DNA from: Aquanectria penicillioides
Taxonomy: Eukaryota; Ascomycota; Sordariomycetes; Hypocreales; Nectriaceae
Assembly: GCA_003415625.1 (NCBI GenBank)
Contig: PYIU01000003.1
Coordinates: forward strand, 372,001-436,000
Length of the DNA stretch: 64,000 nt
Direction of reading: 5' to 3'
This document shows, piece after piece, positions 34,726-46,729 of the stretch (the stretch's first letter is position 1; each line of letters opens with the position of its first letter). The notes below the pieces were generated by a model. The model saw nothing but the letters and a program-made list of their open reading frames with translations. It ran no database searches and was not told where the DNA came from. A program made the position numbers and the translations under genes.

Positions 34726-35497
34726 GGCGCCTGATCCACCAGCCTGCCAGAGATTTCACTCTCCTTTCTTTTTGTGATTCAGATCGCCCGTTTTTAGCTC
34801 CCTACAGAGACCTTCCTATTTCCCTCATGTGGCATTGCTTTTTTCAAAGGTGAAGAATTATGCGTCGGATCCGACGGTGCAAGGCAAAAAAAGAAAAGAA
34901 AAGTAGACCGAGAACTAGAATAGGAATACGAGCTGGGTTCAGCTCGTGAGAAGCGATAAATGGCGGAGAAGCAACGGCTTGGGGCTTGGACGCAATGACA
35001 CACCCTTCGGAGGGGGTTGCATTAGAGGATGGCGATGATACAAGACTGCAACGCGAGAGGTTGTGAAAAGGCGTGAACTAAACATTGGTGTTGTTCTTAA
35101 ATAGCCCTAATGAAATGTGTGCGATCAGCACAGTCTTGACATCTATGTATCACCAGCTCATCTACTCCATAATCATGATCCAAAACCTTGTAGCAAAGCA
35201 GAGCATGCCCGCCCGCCCCTGTTGGTCCACCCCTCTCCATAAACCAGGTCGCCCCGGAAAAGCCCACAAAGGAAATGCGACTGGTTGTCATTTAAGTATA
35301 TTCCGTTCCCAAAACAAGTGAAGCCAACTCATATCCCTGCGGCATGCCGATCCAAACACCAAAAACACCCTGCTGAAGCCCTGTCCGCCTAAGGTGGGGG
35401 GTGTCCCTTGATGAATTGCTCCCCCCGCACATAAGTAATCATAGACCAAGATGGAATTGTCTCAAGACCAAAAAAAAAAAAAAGAAAAAGCCCATCT
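34726..35497. other. intergenic region
   Basis: No gene seen. It contains an interrupted A-rich tract at 34884-34905, an A13 run at 35470-35482, and the 3' UTR of the minus-strand gene to its right. Confidence 0.5.
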
Positions 35498-38137
35498 TTA
35501 GTCTTCAGTATCGGCAGCATTGCCGTCCTCATCGCTGACTCGGCGTCGGAATGCCGACTTTGAGCCTCGATTCCGTATCGAAGATGCCGTATTCACTTGC
35601 CTCAGGCCCTTCTTCAGTCTTGCCGCCGTGCGCAGGTCCACCTTGTCCTCGTCCTCGTCCTCGTAGTACATGCTTCGCCCTGTACTTCCGCTCTCCAAGC
35701 CGTACTCGGCTGCCTTCAGAATACCCATGGTTTGAAGGAACTTGTGCTCCAAGGCAAAGAATGAGGCAAAGTCTTGCTCGTTTAAGGCAAGCCCATGGGA
35801 CCCGTAATGCTGATGGTAAGACCGTGGGCGTTGTTTTGACGGGCTGCTGTGTAACCCCGGTTGATCCTGGCGCCGCTTTGAAGCCGGCCTGAGAGTAGGT
35901 TTCGGACTACTCACCGGAGGGGTTATCTTGACTTTTAGCTGACCGAGAGAGCCCGGACCGTTTTGCATTGGGAAGGAGTCAAATAATCCTGGTAAAGTGC
36001 CCCCGGTGTTGTTGTAGATGTCTTCGTCAAACAAGAGTTCCTCTTCACCACGGGGGCTGGCACTGCCCGGAGTGCCCAAAAAGGAGTCAACATCTGAATC
36101 ATCCGTGAAGCCGGCAACGTATTTGCCATGAGTAGAACCCTCGGAGATCGCCAGATCGCGTGGATAATCCACGTCGCCTGGTTGGTCCGATCTATTTCTT
36201 CGTACTGTCGGAATGTCCATCAAGAAGTCATCATCATCATCTTCATCATCGTCAGCTGGTGCAATGTAGTCGCCTTTGTTTCTCCGTGATGTCGGTATAT
36301 CCATAGAAAAATCATCATCTGGTGCGGTGTAGTCGCCTCTGGTTCTTCGTGAAGTTGGGATGTCTACTGTGAAATCGTCCTCCGGGGCAGTGTAATAGGC
36401 TGGACTTTGACAATCTCCGATTTTGCCGTTGATGCCAAACTCCATCCCAGGACCGAGGTTTTCTGATGGTGCCAGGAGAGAGGCATCAATCGAAGTGGCA
36501 GCTGTGAGCTGGCTCTGTGGCCTGGGGAATGGATTGCTCGAGTGTCCCGACGACATGGTTGTTGGGGTGAGGCATGGTTGTGATTGGAGGCCCAATGATG
36601 AAGTTCTGACGGGAATATGCTCGGTGATGTCATCCAATCGCGCTCTTTGGTTGGTCGACGAACTACCGATAGATCGAGTTCTTGAACGCGAAGGATCAAC
36701 CGAGGATGAACTGGAGGGTCGCTCGAGATGATGAGAATGATCGGTTCGAGATTGTTTGGACTGGGACTGCCAATCACCTCGCAAGTCGGACCGAGAAGAT
36801 GACTTGTGCCGTATCATTCTTGGCCGACCCGGAATGTCTATTGGTCTACTGTCAATGCATGGATCATGTGAAGTCCGGGAGGTATACGAACTTGGTGAGG
36901 GTGCTGGCTCATCGAACGCTTCATCTACCAAGCCTTCCACCTCGACTTTGCCGAATCCCTGGACCGAACCTCCATCCCCACTCGTTGTTGGCCGAGATTG
37001 AGGCAGAGGGGAAAGCAAATCTTCGTTGAAGTTGGATACGGAGGGATGCAAGCTTAGTGGCCTGGGCCTCAGCCTCTCCTTGGAGCGCAGTGCGGAAAGG
37101 CCGTGGAATGACTTTCTCCGGTCTTCCTTGGACGTAGTTTGATCAATGAAGAGGGCATTTGGGTGATACGATTCGGGTCGTTTGGAAGCTCGACCACGTA
37201 AGCTTTCGAGTTTCGGTATAGAATCGTCGGCCTCGGAAAATGGCTTCCAGGCGGAGGCGTCCGAGACCTTTGTTAGTGATATAAATACATCTCTTTTCCC
37301 GTGATGTCGCAACCGATTTGCTCGAGTTCTGCTGCTGGCGGGTGATGGTTTTGGGATCGCCGGAGACGGTGATTTGGAGGCGATCCGTTGGTCGATTTGG
37401 TTGGAGCCGGCGTAGAAGGCTTGCACGGCTGGGCTGTGCAAGTCATGTCCATTCTCTCCAATGTTGCGTTCGGCAACGTCCTCTCCATAATCGCGGGCAC
37501 CAGCGGCTTGAACTCTAGATCGGAAATTGGAGGGTTTAAATTCGCCCTGGGCGTCAAGAATGTCGACGAACCGGAGGCCTTGCGCGGAATCGAGCGAGCT
37601 GCCCCTTCGGCGATGTCGCGGGGGGAAGATGGGAGGGGCGGAAGAAGTTGCTTTTGGACAAAATCGTTGTCTGGGCGAAGAGACACGGGAGGACTGGCAC
37701 CACGGGAACTTCGGTTAGCCGATCTGATGGACTTGGTGCGCGAGCCGAGTCTGGGACTAGGACCATATGGCGCAGAGTTAGGCCGTGTCTCGATAGATTC
37801 TAGTATCGTCTCTGGAAATCTTGGTGAAAGAGGCACGAAGGTGGGATTGGGATTGGGATTGGCCTGAACGGAATTGTGCTTGACGGGAAGCTGTGCTAAG
37901 CTACGTTTCCTTGCCGCTTGCTGGAGTTTGTCAAACACGTTGGGCCCATTGCCTGCAACGGGGTACGTTCCTAGCTTCAGGTTAGAAGTCGGGAATCTTA
38001 GTAGGCTAGAGCAATGCGGCATTACCTCGAACTGGCGGATGGGAAGCAACCGTCGATTCGTAAGCCTGAGTCTTGATGACAAGCCCAGGCGTCCGATCGG
38101 CGGAAGATTTTCTGGTTAGGAAGCTGAGGAGGCCCAT
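35498..38137 (-). CDS. large disordered conserved fungal protein, reading frame broken once
   Basis: Minus-strand exon 1 is 38137-38026 and exon 2 is 37970-35498, with a 55-nt intron (GTAATG/CTAG). Exon 2 changes frame near 37620. Adding one base to the G6 run at 37620-37625 (C6 on the coding strand) joins PPLPSSP to RHRRRGSSLDSAQ and gives one 862-codon frame. The most ordered part follows the junction: LRFVDILDAQGEFKP and GARDYGEDVAERN. A fungal family of unknown function seems likely but I cannot name it. The remainder is Ser/Pro/Arg-rich and disordered. Three tandem copies of a roughly 22-residue unit, DYxAPxDDFxMDIPTxRR, lie at nt 36170-36400, the third interrupted by an Asp run. A short helical segment near the C-terminus (FASFFALEHKFLQTMGILKA) may bind a partner. 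No signal or membrane segment. Confidence 0.72.
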
Positions 38138-39057
38138 GATGGCGGCGGCCCTGACCCTGCCATGCGGCAGCTGACAGTAATGTGTGGGATGCTGGACGAA
38201 TCTGCGATCGAACCTGACCTAGAGATTCCTGCGAGACAGTTCACGAGAAGCTGTAGAAGGCCCTCATGGACCCGCTGGGAGCAAGTGAGGCGCCCACACG
38301 AGAAATAGAGGCAGCCTAGAAGGGTCGAAGAAAACGGGCGTGTCCCGCCTTTAGTAGAAAAGGTGGGAAAAAGGCGAACGAGGTCTGGGTGCGTCGGAGG
38401 GATAGTGGCGCTAATGATTGGGGCACCTGCAGCCTGGAGGGAAGACCCCAGAGCAAGTTCAAGCAGCGACCGCTACTGTATTTGGGTTCTGGGAAGATGC
38501 TGCATGTGGGTTGGCAGGAGATCGCGATCCACGGCCACTTTACGGCCGAGTACAGCATGCATCATGCGGAGGGGCCGTCCAATGGACCTCACCCAAATTG
38601 GTCAAACAGCCCAGCTGCGCTGACGTGAGTGGACGAGAGGGACTGGGATGGGATGGAGGGAGACGCACAGCGGTCGATAGCACGATTCCGGGACGGCGGG
38701 AGACGGGCTTGGGTCCACAAGAAAGAAAAAGGAGTCTAGGATGAGATGCAGTAGCGTTAGACGGAGCGCGGAGCGTCGAAGGGGCTAGCGGAAGAAAGCC
38801 CTGCGACTGAGACGACGACGTTCAATGCGACTGGACGATGAGACTTGAGAAAGAGGCGAGACAAGCCTCCTTTTACACTTGGCTGGCTGTGGTGGCTGTC
38901 TGGATCTGGATCAGCGTTAGCATTGGCGTCAGTTTGCTCTGGTTTGTTGGCCACGCAGAGGCAACCCACCACGCAGTGAGCACCACCACACCCTCCAAAA
39001 CTTCAAAACTAGCCAGTTTTGGTGGCTCAGTTGCAGGTATGGCACTGTACGCGACGT

Positions 39058-39100
<43 letters not shown>

Positions 39101-42100
39101 CTCGCGCGATGCTACAGAACCGGAGCCCCTCCCCCTCTGCGGTGGTGGGTAGTACCTGAGGAAAGCCTTCGGTCCCGTTCGCAAGTCGCTGTAACCTAGC
39201 CTTTCCCTTTCCCTTTCCTTTCCCTTGGGACCGACATGCAGAAGCCTCCGTCGGTTGCGCAGGGGGAAAGGGGGCCAGTGGGCACAAGTGGGTGCAAGTG
39301 GAAGGGGGGGCAAGGAGAGCGGGAGAGTGGCCGATCAGGTCCAGGTTCAGGGCCAGGGGCGTTTGACTCGCAGCAAAGCTTTTGCAAGATGGGTGGGTGG
39401 TGTGGTGGATGCCCAAAAAGACTGGGGCCATGGAACGAAGTTGACGCAGGGACCAGGGGCTCACGTCGGCGGACTATCAGAGTGCCACGAAGGAGATGAC
39501 GCCGCTTGACAGAACGTCGGGCTGTCACTAGGCTTTGACCGGCTCAATGCCATCTAATGCCTTGCAGATGGCGACTTGACTAGTCCTTGAATCCAGTGAC
39601 GGTACCGTTGAGGGCCCGGATGCTATTCTGGTCCGATACTCAAGCGAGCCACGGGAGGATTAAAAAAAAGTTGGCCGTCAGAAGGGTAGGCCGGTTCAGT
39701 GGCCGGGTGATCTCCAAGTAACGCCAAGTAACAGCCAAAGAGACATCTCCAAGGCCTCGGCCACACAAGCATTCCGTTGTGTATTACTGTGTTACGTATG
39801 TTGCACCTCCCTCGTCTTGTGCTCTTTGGGTTGCTGCCGGGATACCTGATACCGTAACCGATTGCGGTCAGACATGTGCGACATACCCTGTCAGCGAGTC
39901 ATGTCTCGACTCCACGTGGAGGACATGGAGATGACCCAATTAGTGAAGGCAGGACGAACATGGCACTCCAAAATTGGGATCTGTGCCGCGACCCTGGGCT
40001 GTCAAGTCGTAGCCTGAGTGCTTGGCTGCTCACGTTTCATTGATTCAGGTCTGTCGTCGTACGGCAGGGCAGGGCATGCAGCGGAACACCTGGGGTCTCC
40101 CATGGCGCGTTGTATTTGGAACAACATCAAACATCATCCAGAGACAAGCGCTGGCAAGCAAACGATCGAAAACTACCTCAGCGAGCTGCGCCACAGTTGA
40201 GCAAGGGCGACAAAATTACGTGAGCTCCCGAGACACTGGACCAGGGGGAGCAACGAGACAGCCTTTAGATCTTATGTGTGGACGGCATTCTATGAATCTA
40301 TGTGACCGATATCCTTGGGCGCTTGCAACCACGTCGGCCTGGTTCACAATTTAGATGCCGCCGACATTCTTTGTTGCCCCATACAATAACCGGTTTCATC
40401 TCTTGTCATCTCGTTTTTCAGAATTAGAGATGTGAGCGCGACTTGGTCACCCGTGTTTGAGGGCTCTATCCGTATTACATGTCGAATTGCGTCTGACCGC
40501 GATGCGCGGATGACGGAGCGAGCAGGGTATCGGGTTGCTTATCCCAATAACAATAAACTTGGCTCAATTTCCAGGCAAGATTCCGGGTCTCGGACGCGCT
40601 CGTGCAAGCGTGCATATATCAGAGGTTACTCTCGATAAATTGGATGCCTCCAGCGAATTGACCCGGCCCAATATTTGGCGCGTGCTAGATCTGGTGCGAC
40701 GAGCCGTGGAGACTCTGATCTTCGAGTCGGCGCTGCCCGGTGAGCTTGCGGCTGGTGCTGGCGCTGGCGCTGGTGCCAACGGGAAAGACGGTTAGACCAG
40801 ACGGCGATCCAACCCAGGACCGTAGGCGTAAGTCCAAGACTGGGTCGTGCATGCGGGCGATTGGGATGATCCGCGCGATTTGGTTCAACGCGGACGGATT
40901 TGCAACTATCGAAGTTGGAGATGGTACGTAGATAGCTAACGGGCAGCTGAACAAGGATCAGTAACCGGCACGTGCGTGCTACACTTTTTTCCCCGAGATT
41001 TGAAGTAGGTGCAATCAGTGGTGGCATTCCCAACACGGATTGGGAAAGAGGCTTTTGGGGATACGAGTACATTCCATAGAGAACTCACCATGTCGCAGTC
41101 TGTCCATTAGCCGCCTCTCATGCCGGAGCGGCTCTAGGGAATGCAATAATCCAGATTGTCTTGTCGCGATCTACAAGTACAGACATGCTGTAACATGAAT
41201 CGAAAGCTTGAGTTATCTCCATGACGACTTTTTCTTCTCCAACCATTCGCATTCCAGCCTCTGTCTCTGCCCCTTATTACCGTCCCATGTCTGGCAAGCC
41301 ACCGACCGTCGAGTCTTTGTCTTGGAAGCGAGACAAGACCCTCCGCAATACCTTCCGTCTACAGAGCTGTCGAGGTTTCGACTGCGTTGTTGCCTAGGCC
41401 AACAAGTCAAAGTCTGGGGACAGCGAGCGCATCCACCAGACATGAGATGGATCGTCCAGCCCCGATCGATGCCACGATTGTCGCAATACCCACTGCCAAT
41501 TCCTGTCACATTCTTGCAATAGACACTCGCTGGTGAAACAGAGCGAGGTAACGGCCAGAGAGGCTCGGTATCTGCGGAGACGCAAAGCCAAGGCTTCTAT
41601 GTATGTAGCTCATAGCCAGCCTGCAAGAAAGCAAATCCAAAACTAAGCGATGAAGTCAGACCACATGGCAGAGTGGGGCTGTTCGTGGCAAAAAAAAAAA
41701 AACAAGCGCAATCTTAGGTGAAGCCGCAAGAAGACCAAGCTAGGTGATGCAGCAGATCATGGTCCTGGTCGAGACTGGGCCAGATGGGCAGAAGTTAGAA
41801 CACAGCTGGACTACGGACAAGTGGTGTCATGGGCGTAATGGCGTTTGTGGATGGTTTGAAGTCCAAAGCCTCGCTACGAGAGTGTGAGTGGATCGCACCA
41901 GTACCTGCGTCGTTGTTCTTTTTTTTTTTCCACTTGGATAGCCTAACTGCGGTGCGGTGCCCCTAGCGGGCCTACGAGAACCTGGGCTTGGTGCGGCAAG
42001 TAATTAGTTGCAGCCTGCACTTGGAAATAAGTTTGACAAGCCCGTCTGCCGGCAATCAAGGGAATAACGCAGCAATCTAAATCCCATGACAATGCCTTTG

Positions 42101-42423
42101 CCATGCCCCATCCATCCGTCGATAACCTTCGCGTAGCCTTTTCCATCCCTTCCTCTTAACGCGTGTTGACGCTCCCTGGTGCGTGCACGTGCCTTAGCTA
42201 CTGCCGTACTGCACTATTCCAGCAGCTGAGGTCATCAGGCAAAGGCCGTGCAGGCTCCAGGGCGGCAACGTCATAGTGGAAAATACCCCACCATCAAACT
42301 TCAAAGGGCGTGGAACATGGAGTAAGGTCTCGTCAAACCTCCTCCAACATCGCCGTTTTTACTTTCCGGCAATCAGCCCTCCTCGACGCCTCGCTGCCTA
42401 TCACTGCGCTCTCGCCGCCTGCC
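38138..42423. other. 4.3-kb gene-poor region
   Basis: The longest stretch here without a callable gene. Only short ORFs are present, none with domains, splice patterns or stable codon bias. It has a GT microsatellite (listed), short CT-rich patches near 41240-41280, and A runs near 41691 and 41924. It contains the promoters of the flanking genes. A long non-coding RNA cannot be excluded. Confidence 0.5.
39060..39109 (+). repeat. (GT)17 microsatellite followed by CG alternation
   Basis: Seventeen GT units (39060-39094) run directly into CGCGCGCTCGCGCG. Together this is about 50 bp of nearly unbroken purine-pyrimidine alternation. On the minus strand it produces a spurious His-Thr repeat ORF. 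Confidence 0.9.
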
Positions 42424-43234
42424 ATGTCGAGCCTAACAGACCCCAATGTTCCCAAGGGACGCCCCGCCCTCATCCCTCTCGAGGCAAACCCGGAGCTCAT
42501 GACAATGCTCATCCACAAGCTCGGCGTCAGCGACTCGCTCCAGATCCACGATGTCTACTCCTTAACCGACCCCGACCTGCTGGGCTTCCTCCCCCGACCA
42601 GCCTACGCCCTTCTCCTCGTCTTCCCCGTTAGCGCCACCTACGAGAGCGACCGCATGGCCGAAGACAGCTTGGTCGAAAACTACTCGGGTAAAGGCGACA
42701 CTGAGCCCGTTATTTGGTGGCGTCAAACAATCCGAAATGCGTGTGGCCTCATGGGACTGCTTCACGCTGTGAGCAACGGCCCAGCCAGGAGTTTCATCCG
42801 TATGACAAGCCCCGTTTTCGAGCCATTGTTTCGGATCGCAAGCTAACCGCCTGGACTTGACAGAGGAGGGTTCCACCATCGACGACATCATCAAGCAGAG
42901 CATCCCACTTGGTCCCCAAGACCGCGCCAAGGTTTTAGAAGACAGTGCCGCTCTCGCCACCGCTCATACCGAGGCTGCATCTCAAGGCGACACTCCTGCG
43001 CCGGACGCCGAGGACGACATCGAACTCCACTACGTTTGCTTCGCCAAGGGCAATGATGGCGGTCTATGGGAGCTAGACGGTCGTCGCAGAGGGCCAATCA
43101 GACGGGGTGATTTGGACAAGAACGAGGATGTCCTGAGCGAGAAGAGCTTGAGCCTGGGTCCCCTCAAATTCCTCGAACGAGCCGGTGAAGATCTAAGGTT
43201 CACTGCAGTTGCCCTTGCTGGCTCCATGGATTGA
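42424..43234 (+). CDS. ubiquitin carboxyl-terminal hydrolase, UCH family (peptidase C12)
   Basis: Exons 42424-42799 and 42864-43234, with a 64-nt intron (GTATGA/ACAG, branch GCTAAC), encode 248 aa, the size of yeast Yuh1 and human UCHL3. The active-site block RQTIRNACGLMGLLHA contains the nucleophile Cys107. The partner His181 lies in ELHYVCFAKG and Asp197 in WELDGRRRGPI. The oxyanion Gln is in RQTI. Splicing restores SFIQEEGSTIDD, the normal crossover region before the second half of the fold. The enzyme releases small adducts and ribosomal fusion peptides from the ubiquitin C-terminus, and perhaps from Nedd8/Rub1, in cytosol and nucleus. The short length rules out the UCH37/BAP1 class with a ULD tail. 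Confidence 0.94.
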
Positions 43235-45550
43235 ACGAAGGTAGTCAGAAGATGAAATATGAATGATGAATATAACCTTGGGTCCGCAGTTCTTTGCGCG
43301 GATACCTTCTATGCTTAGGTTAAGTATGTGCAAGTGTGAGTTAGGAAATCCAAGGCTTGGGTCAAATAGTTGATTCAAATTGAATAGACTGGCCCTATGG
43401 TCCAAAAAACCACGCCAGTATCCACAAGGAGGGGAATAAATGAAAACTGTTTATGACGCTCGACAGAGCCTCCAACATGATGCCAATTTATTGCCATGTT
43501 AGTGAAGGTGTGAGGCACTTACCAGGGACGCATAAATCGCGGGAGCGTCATGAGACCAATCATCAGGGATCAGGTAGGTATACGTTCACATAGACCTAAA
43601 TTGGATTGATTCCTACCTTTTTCTAAAATTGCCACTGTAGCTAAACTTGGAGAACTCCTTCAGCCTTGCCGAGGCCCAAGTGTCTAGGAGGCCCTCTCAC
43701 CGCTATGTGATTGGCAGAGTCTCAGTGCCTTACCAATTAATGATTGGATGGTTTTTGGCTAAAAATGCGACATGTTAACTAGATGCTTTGTAGAAACTAA
43801 AACCGCAGTGAAATCGGAGTAGGGCCGAGTATTGAATACATACGCCAAACTGATCCCATTTCCCGCCTTGTGATTGTGGAGTAGTTGCCGAGAATGATTG
43901 CCGAGGATGACATGTGGAGTCGGTTAAAAACTCCAGAGAAACGTGCAAAGCGTTCTCTAGATGTTAAAATTGCAGTGCACACGACGGACAATGACCGAAG
44001 AGGCTAGGTCCATTGGGGAATGTAACTCTGCTCTCACCTCTACGTTCTTGGTGGCTATACAGCCCCCCATCTATTTAGAGGCAATAATTACAGTGAAGGG
44101 TGCGGAAGGGGGCCGAAGAGGAGGGTTCACTAGGCAATATAACTCTACTCTCACTTTTGTTCATATTAGCACTTCCTCTCGAACCCAGTGCCTCGGCCTC
44201 GGGCTCTGTCATCCGCCAGGCTTGTCTACCAATGGTTAGTACCAGTGCGCGTTGCTAGCCTTAAACTCATCCTGCTCGGGCCAAGGCTCGATCTAAGGTG
44301 CAGTGGGTGTGCTAAGTATTTTAATCTATTGTGCAACTCGACTTGCTATTACCCACCCATTAACCAAGCAATGACTTTTGCCCACACCTAAAAAAAATAT
44401 TATTTTGACAAGTCTATTAAATGCCCATCCATTCCGAAATAGATTTGTTGCACTTGCCATGTTTGCTATTCTGCCATGTGGCGGTCCTGTGTTGTACGCT
44501 CCCGGGTTTTCTGAATTTTTATGTTGAGCAGACCAAGTCGAAATTCGTCGTCATCCGGTCATCGTCTTTAGAGAATTAATACTTTCAAAGGGAATTGGTA
44601 CCCATGTCGACTGGAAAATAGGAGGGAATAATGAGACTCGCAAAATCCCTCTTTCAAGGATCTGGTCAGTGGTAGCATTTTGCAGGCTACCGTCTAAAAC
44701 AGACACTAGGTAAGATATCAAGTCTCACTGCCACTTTCATACATACTCCCAATTTACATGGTCAAAATATTACGGCAAACGGATTGTCATCCGTAGATTA
44801 TCCTCATTGCAAATGTGAAATTTACTCCAGCCCCGTTGTTCTACTATAGTTGGGCGTCATCGGTATAGAATCAAGGCACAGGTAGCCAGCCATTCAGCCA
44901 GTAAGAAATGTTCGCAGTGCCGATCGGCCCTTAAAATAGTTGGCACTAACATACTGTGCTTCATTGGACTTCACAATTGGCAAGCGATGCGAATGCGCTA
45001 TGGCCCAAATCCTTTCCAGGGTGTGTTAGGGAATCACCCTCTCTAGCCCGATCTCAGATGGGCACACACACGACATTGAAGCCCCTGGTCTAACTTATTT
45101 TATGCTTAACAGCAAGCACATGTAATATTAGACACTGGTCTGGGAAGCTGCCTCGTCTTGAAAACTCGAACTTCTAATTAGAGAATATCCATGGACGAAA
45201 ATTTTAATATTTCTTGCTATCCATGTCAAGAAAACTTCAATCCACATTATCTTCAAAGGGTATTTCGATTCATGGCATCTTAAACTCAGTCGCATTTCGC
45301 GCAATTTCCAGAAACGGCGACCGAATTTAATCCAATCCAATGCAGTCAATCCACACGTTTTGCCAAGGCGAATGCTATCCAATTGGCAAAACCCTAGAAG
45401 CACGAGCAGTCCCCAGGGTGCCAGTGGGAGTCAAACCCCTGGCATAAGGCGATATAGGCAAGATTCCGTACTTAAGCTTGAATGCATCTGGGCCGAGCAG
45501 TCCAGGTCTAGTTTCGCATCCATATGCCACAACCTCACACGGCGCGCACG
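43235..45550. other. 2.3-kb AT-rich gene-poor region
   Basis: Two lines counted by hand (44401-44460 and 44761-44820) are about 35-37% GC, well below the neighbouring genes. No intact ORF of note. It contains a diverged duplicated segment (listed). Low GC, dispersed stops and transition-type differences are compatible with repeat-induced point mutation of old transposon relics, but no transposon protein is recognisable. Confidence 0.5.
43990..44180 (+). repeat. diverged duplicated segment
   Basis: About 60 nt at 43991-44052 and 44110-44170 align well (both carry CCGAAGAGG, then TAACTCT followed by CTCTCAC), with several differences being C/T or A/G transitions. The source element is unknown. 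Confidence 0.45.
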
Positions 45551-46729
45551 ATGTTCCTTATATTATCAGTTCTTTTCTTGTGTCTGTTGACACTTGCAGC
45601 TGGTGACGGAGGCCGCAATTCAACAGCATACACACCATGCAACCCTGCCGACTGGGATGACCTCTATAACCCCGACACCAATACTTGTCGGCTGGGTGTG
45701 TGTGAATGCAACCGCCTACTAGAGCGGCGACGCCTATACGGGCTTCCGGGGCTCTACTACAACGGAACTATTACTGTCACGCATCAGATTACTGACAACA
45801 CCGCCTGGGCTACTGGTTGCGAGGATGGTGACAAAAGGTCCAAGACCTATGCCTATCCAGCTCTGCTATTTGTAGGTCCAACAGGGAATTCGTCGGATAC
45901 TAACCCAATCCATTGGTCGCTATACGGTTACCAGCCGGGCAACGAGACTCAAGGAACCAGCACCCCATTCATTGATACCCTTCAGCGATGGGTCTTTATT
46001 CGTTCAAGCGACTTTACGGTCACCGGCAGTGATTGTTACAATCACGTGAGAGGCATGTACGGCCGTACTGATGCAACCTGGGAGCACCAGAGCACCCGCG
46101 TCTATTGGCAGACGAATGTTACAGACACCGGGGACAACACCTTTTCTGCCAAGGCATCTCTCGTCAACCTAGCACCAAATAGACGTTCGGCTTCTAGCGT
46201 CGCTGATGAGATCCAAGACGATCCAGGCTCGCACCTAAGCCAATACTTCACTCTCAGCGACGTTTGCACATTCAACAAAACCGACAAGTCGCGTTCTATC
46301 ATCAAGGATCCCACCATCTGGCTCGAAAAGGGCACCACGCTCGATATGGAAGACATCGGCTTGGATTCAATGGCTCTGACTCTGACCAGCAGCTTCAACA
46401 AGTCTCTGGCCCTCATAAACGACCGTGTGGCAAGTTGCAACAGCTCCGTTGGTCTGTTTCCCAGCGGATTCGAATGGGGCCCATTCTTTTCGTATAGTGA
46501 CAACAACTCAACCAAGTGGAACATATCGGCATCAATAAGCCTGTCATTTGAGGGCACTATCGTGCAGGAAAACAGCACATACATAAATGAAACTAAAGAT
46601 GGAAAGCCCGTGTTTAAAGCCAGCTATCTGCATACGGAGGATAAGTCAAGCTCTGCTATTCCAGCGTCACGGGAAGCAGGAGTAATCGCTTGGGTAGTAA
46701 TATTGGCTATGTCAACGGTGCTATTTTAG
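45551..46729 (+). CDS. secreted, probably GPI-anchored glycoprotein of unknown function
   Basis: An intronless 392-aa protein. Residues 1-18 are a strong signal peptide (MFLILSVLFLCLLTLAAG), cleaved before DGG. The C-terminus ends in a hydrophobic stretch without a basic tail (GVIAWVVILAMSTVLF) preceded by small residues (SSSAIPAS), the usual GPI-attachment signal. At least ten N-x-S/T sites (for example NST, NGT, NSS, NET, NVT, NKT, NKS) suggest heavy N-glycosylation. Ten cysteines lie in the ectodomain, several clustered near the N-terminus (CNPADWDD and CRLGVCECN). I recognise no catalytic motif or named domain. The ATG at 45551 is chosen over 45524 because it puts the signal peptide at the very start. 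A cell-wall or surface role is inferred. Confidence 0.8.
   Translation: MFLILSVLFLCLLTLAAGDGGRNSTAYTPCNPADWDDLYNPDTNTCRLGVCECNRLLERRRLYGLPGLYYNGTITVTHQITDNTAWATGCEDGDKRSKTYAYPALLFVGPTGNSSDTNPIHWSLYGYQPGNETQGTSTPFIDTLQRWVFIRSSDFTVTGSDCYNHVRGMYGRTDATWEHQSTRVYWQTNVTDTGDNTFSAKASLVNLAPNRRSASSVADEIQDDPGSHLSQYFTLSDVCTFNKTDKSRSIIKDPTIWLEKGTTLDMEDIGLDSMALTLTSSFNKSLALINDRVASCNSSVGLFPSGFEWGPFFSYSDNNSTKWNISASISLSFEGTIVQENSTYINETKDGKPVFKASYLHTEDKSSSAIPASREAGVIAWVVILAMSTVLF

Noticed and set aside
37273..37600. Continuation of the first frame in the 861-aa protein gene (PRKASGSSTFLTPRANLN...)
   Set aside because: The overlapping frame reads into LRFVDILDAQGEFKP and GARDYGEDVAERN, with better composition and continuity into the long downstream frame.
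38363..38744. overlapping ORFs of 79-108 codons on the plus strand
   Set aside because: Several frames are open at once in GC-rich DNA and none shows a domain or consistent codon use.
38873..39464. minus-strand ORFs with His-Thr repeats
   Set aside because: Products of the GT microsatellite in two frames, not a protein.
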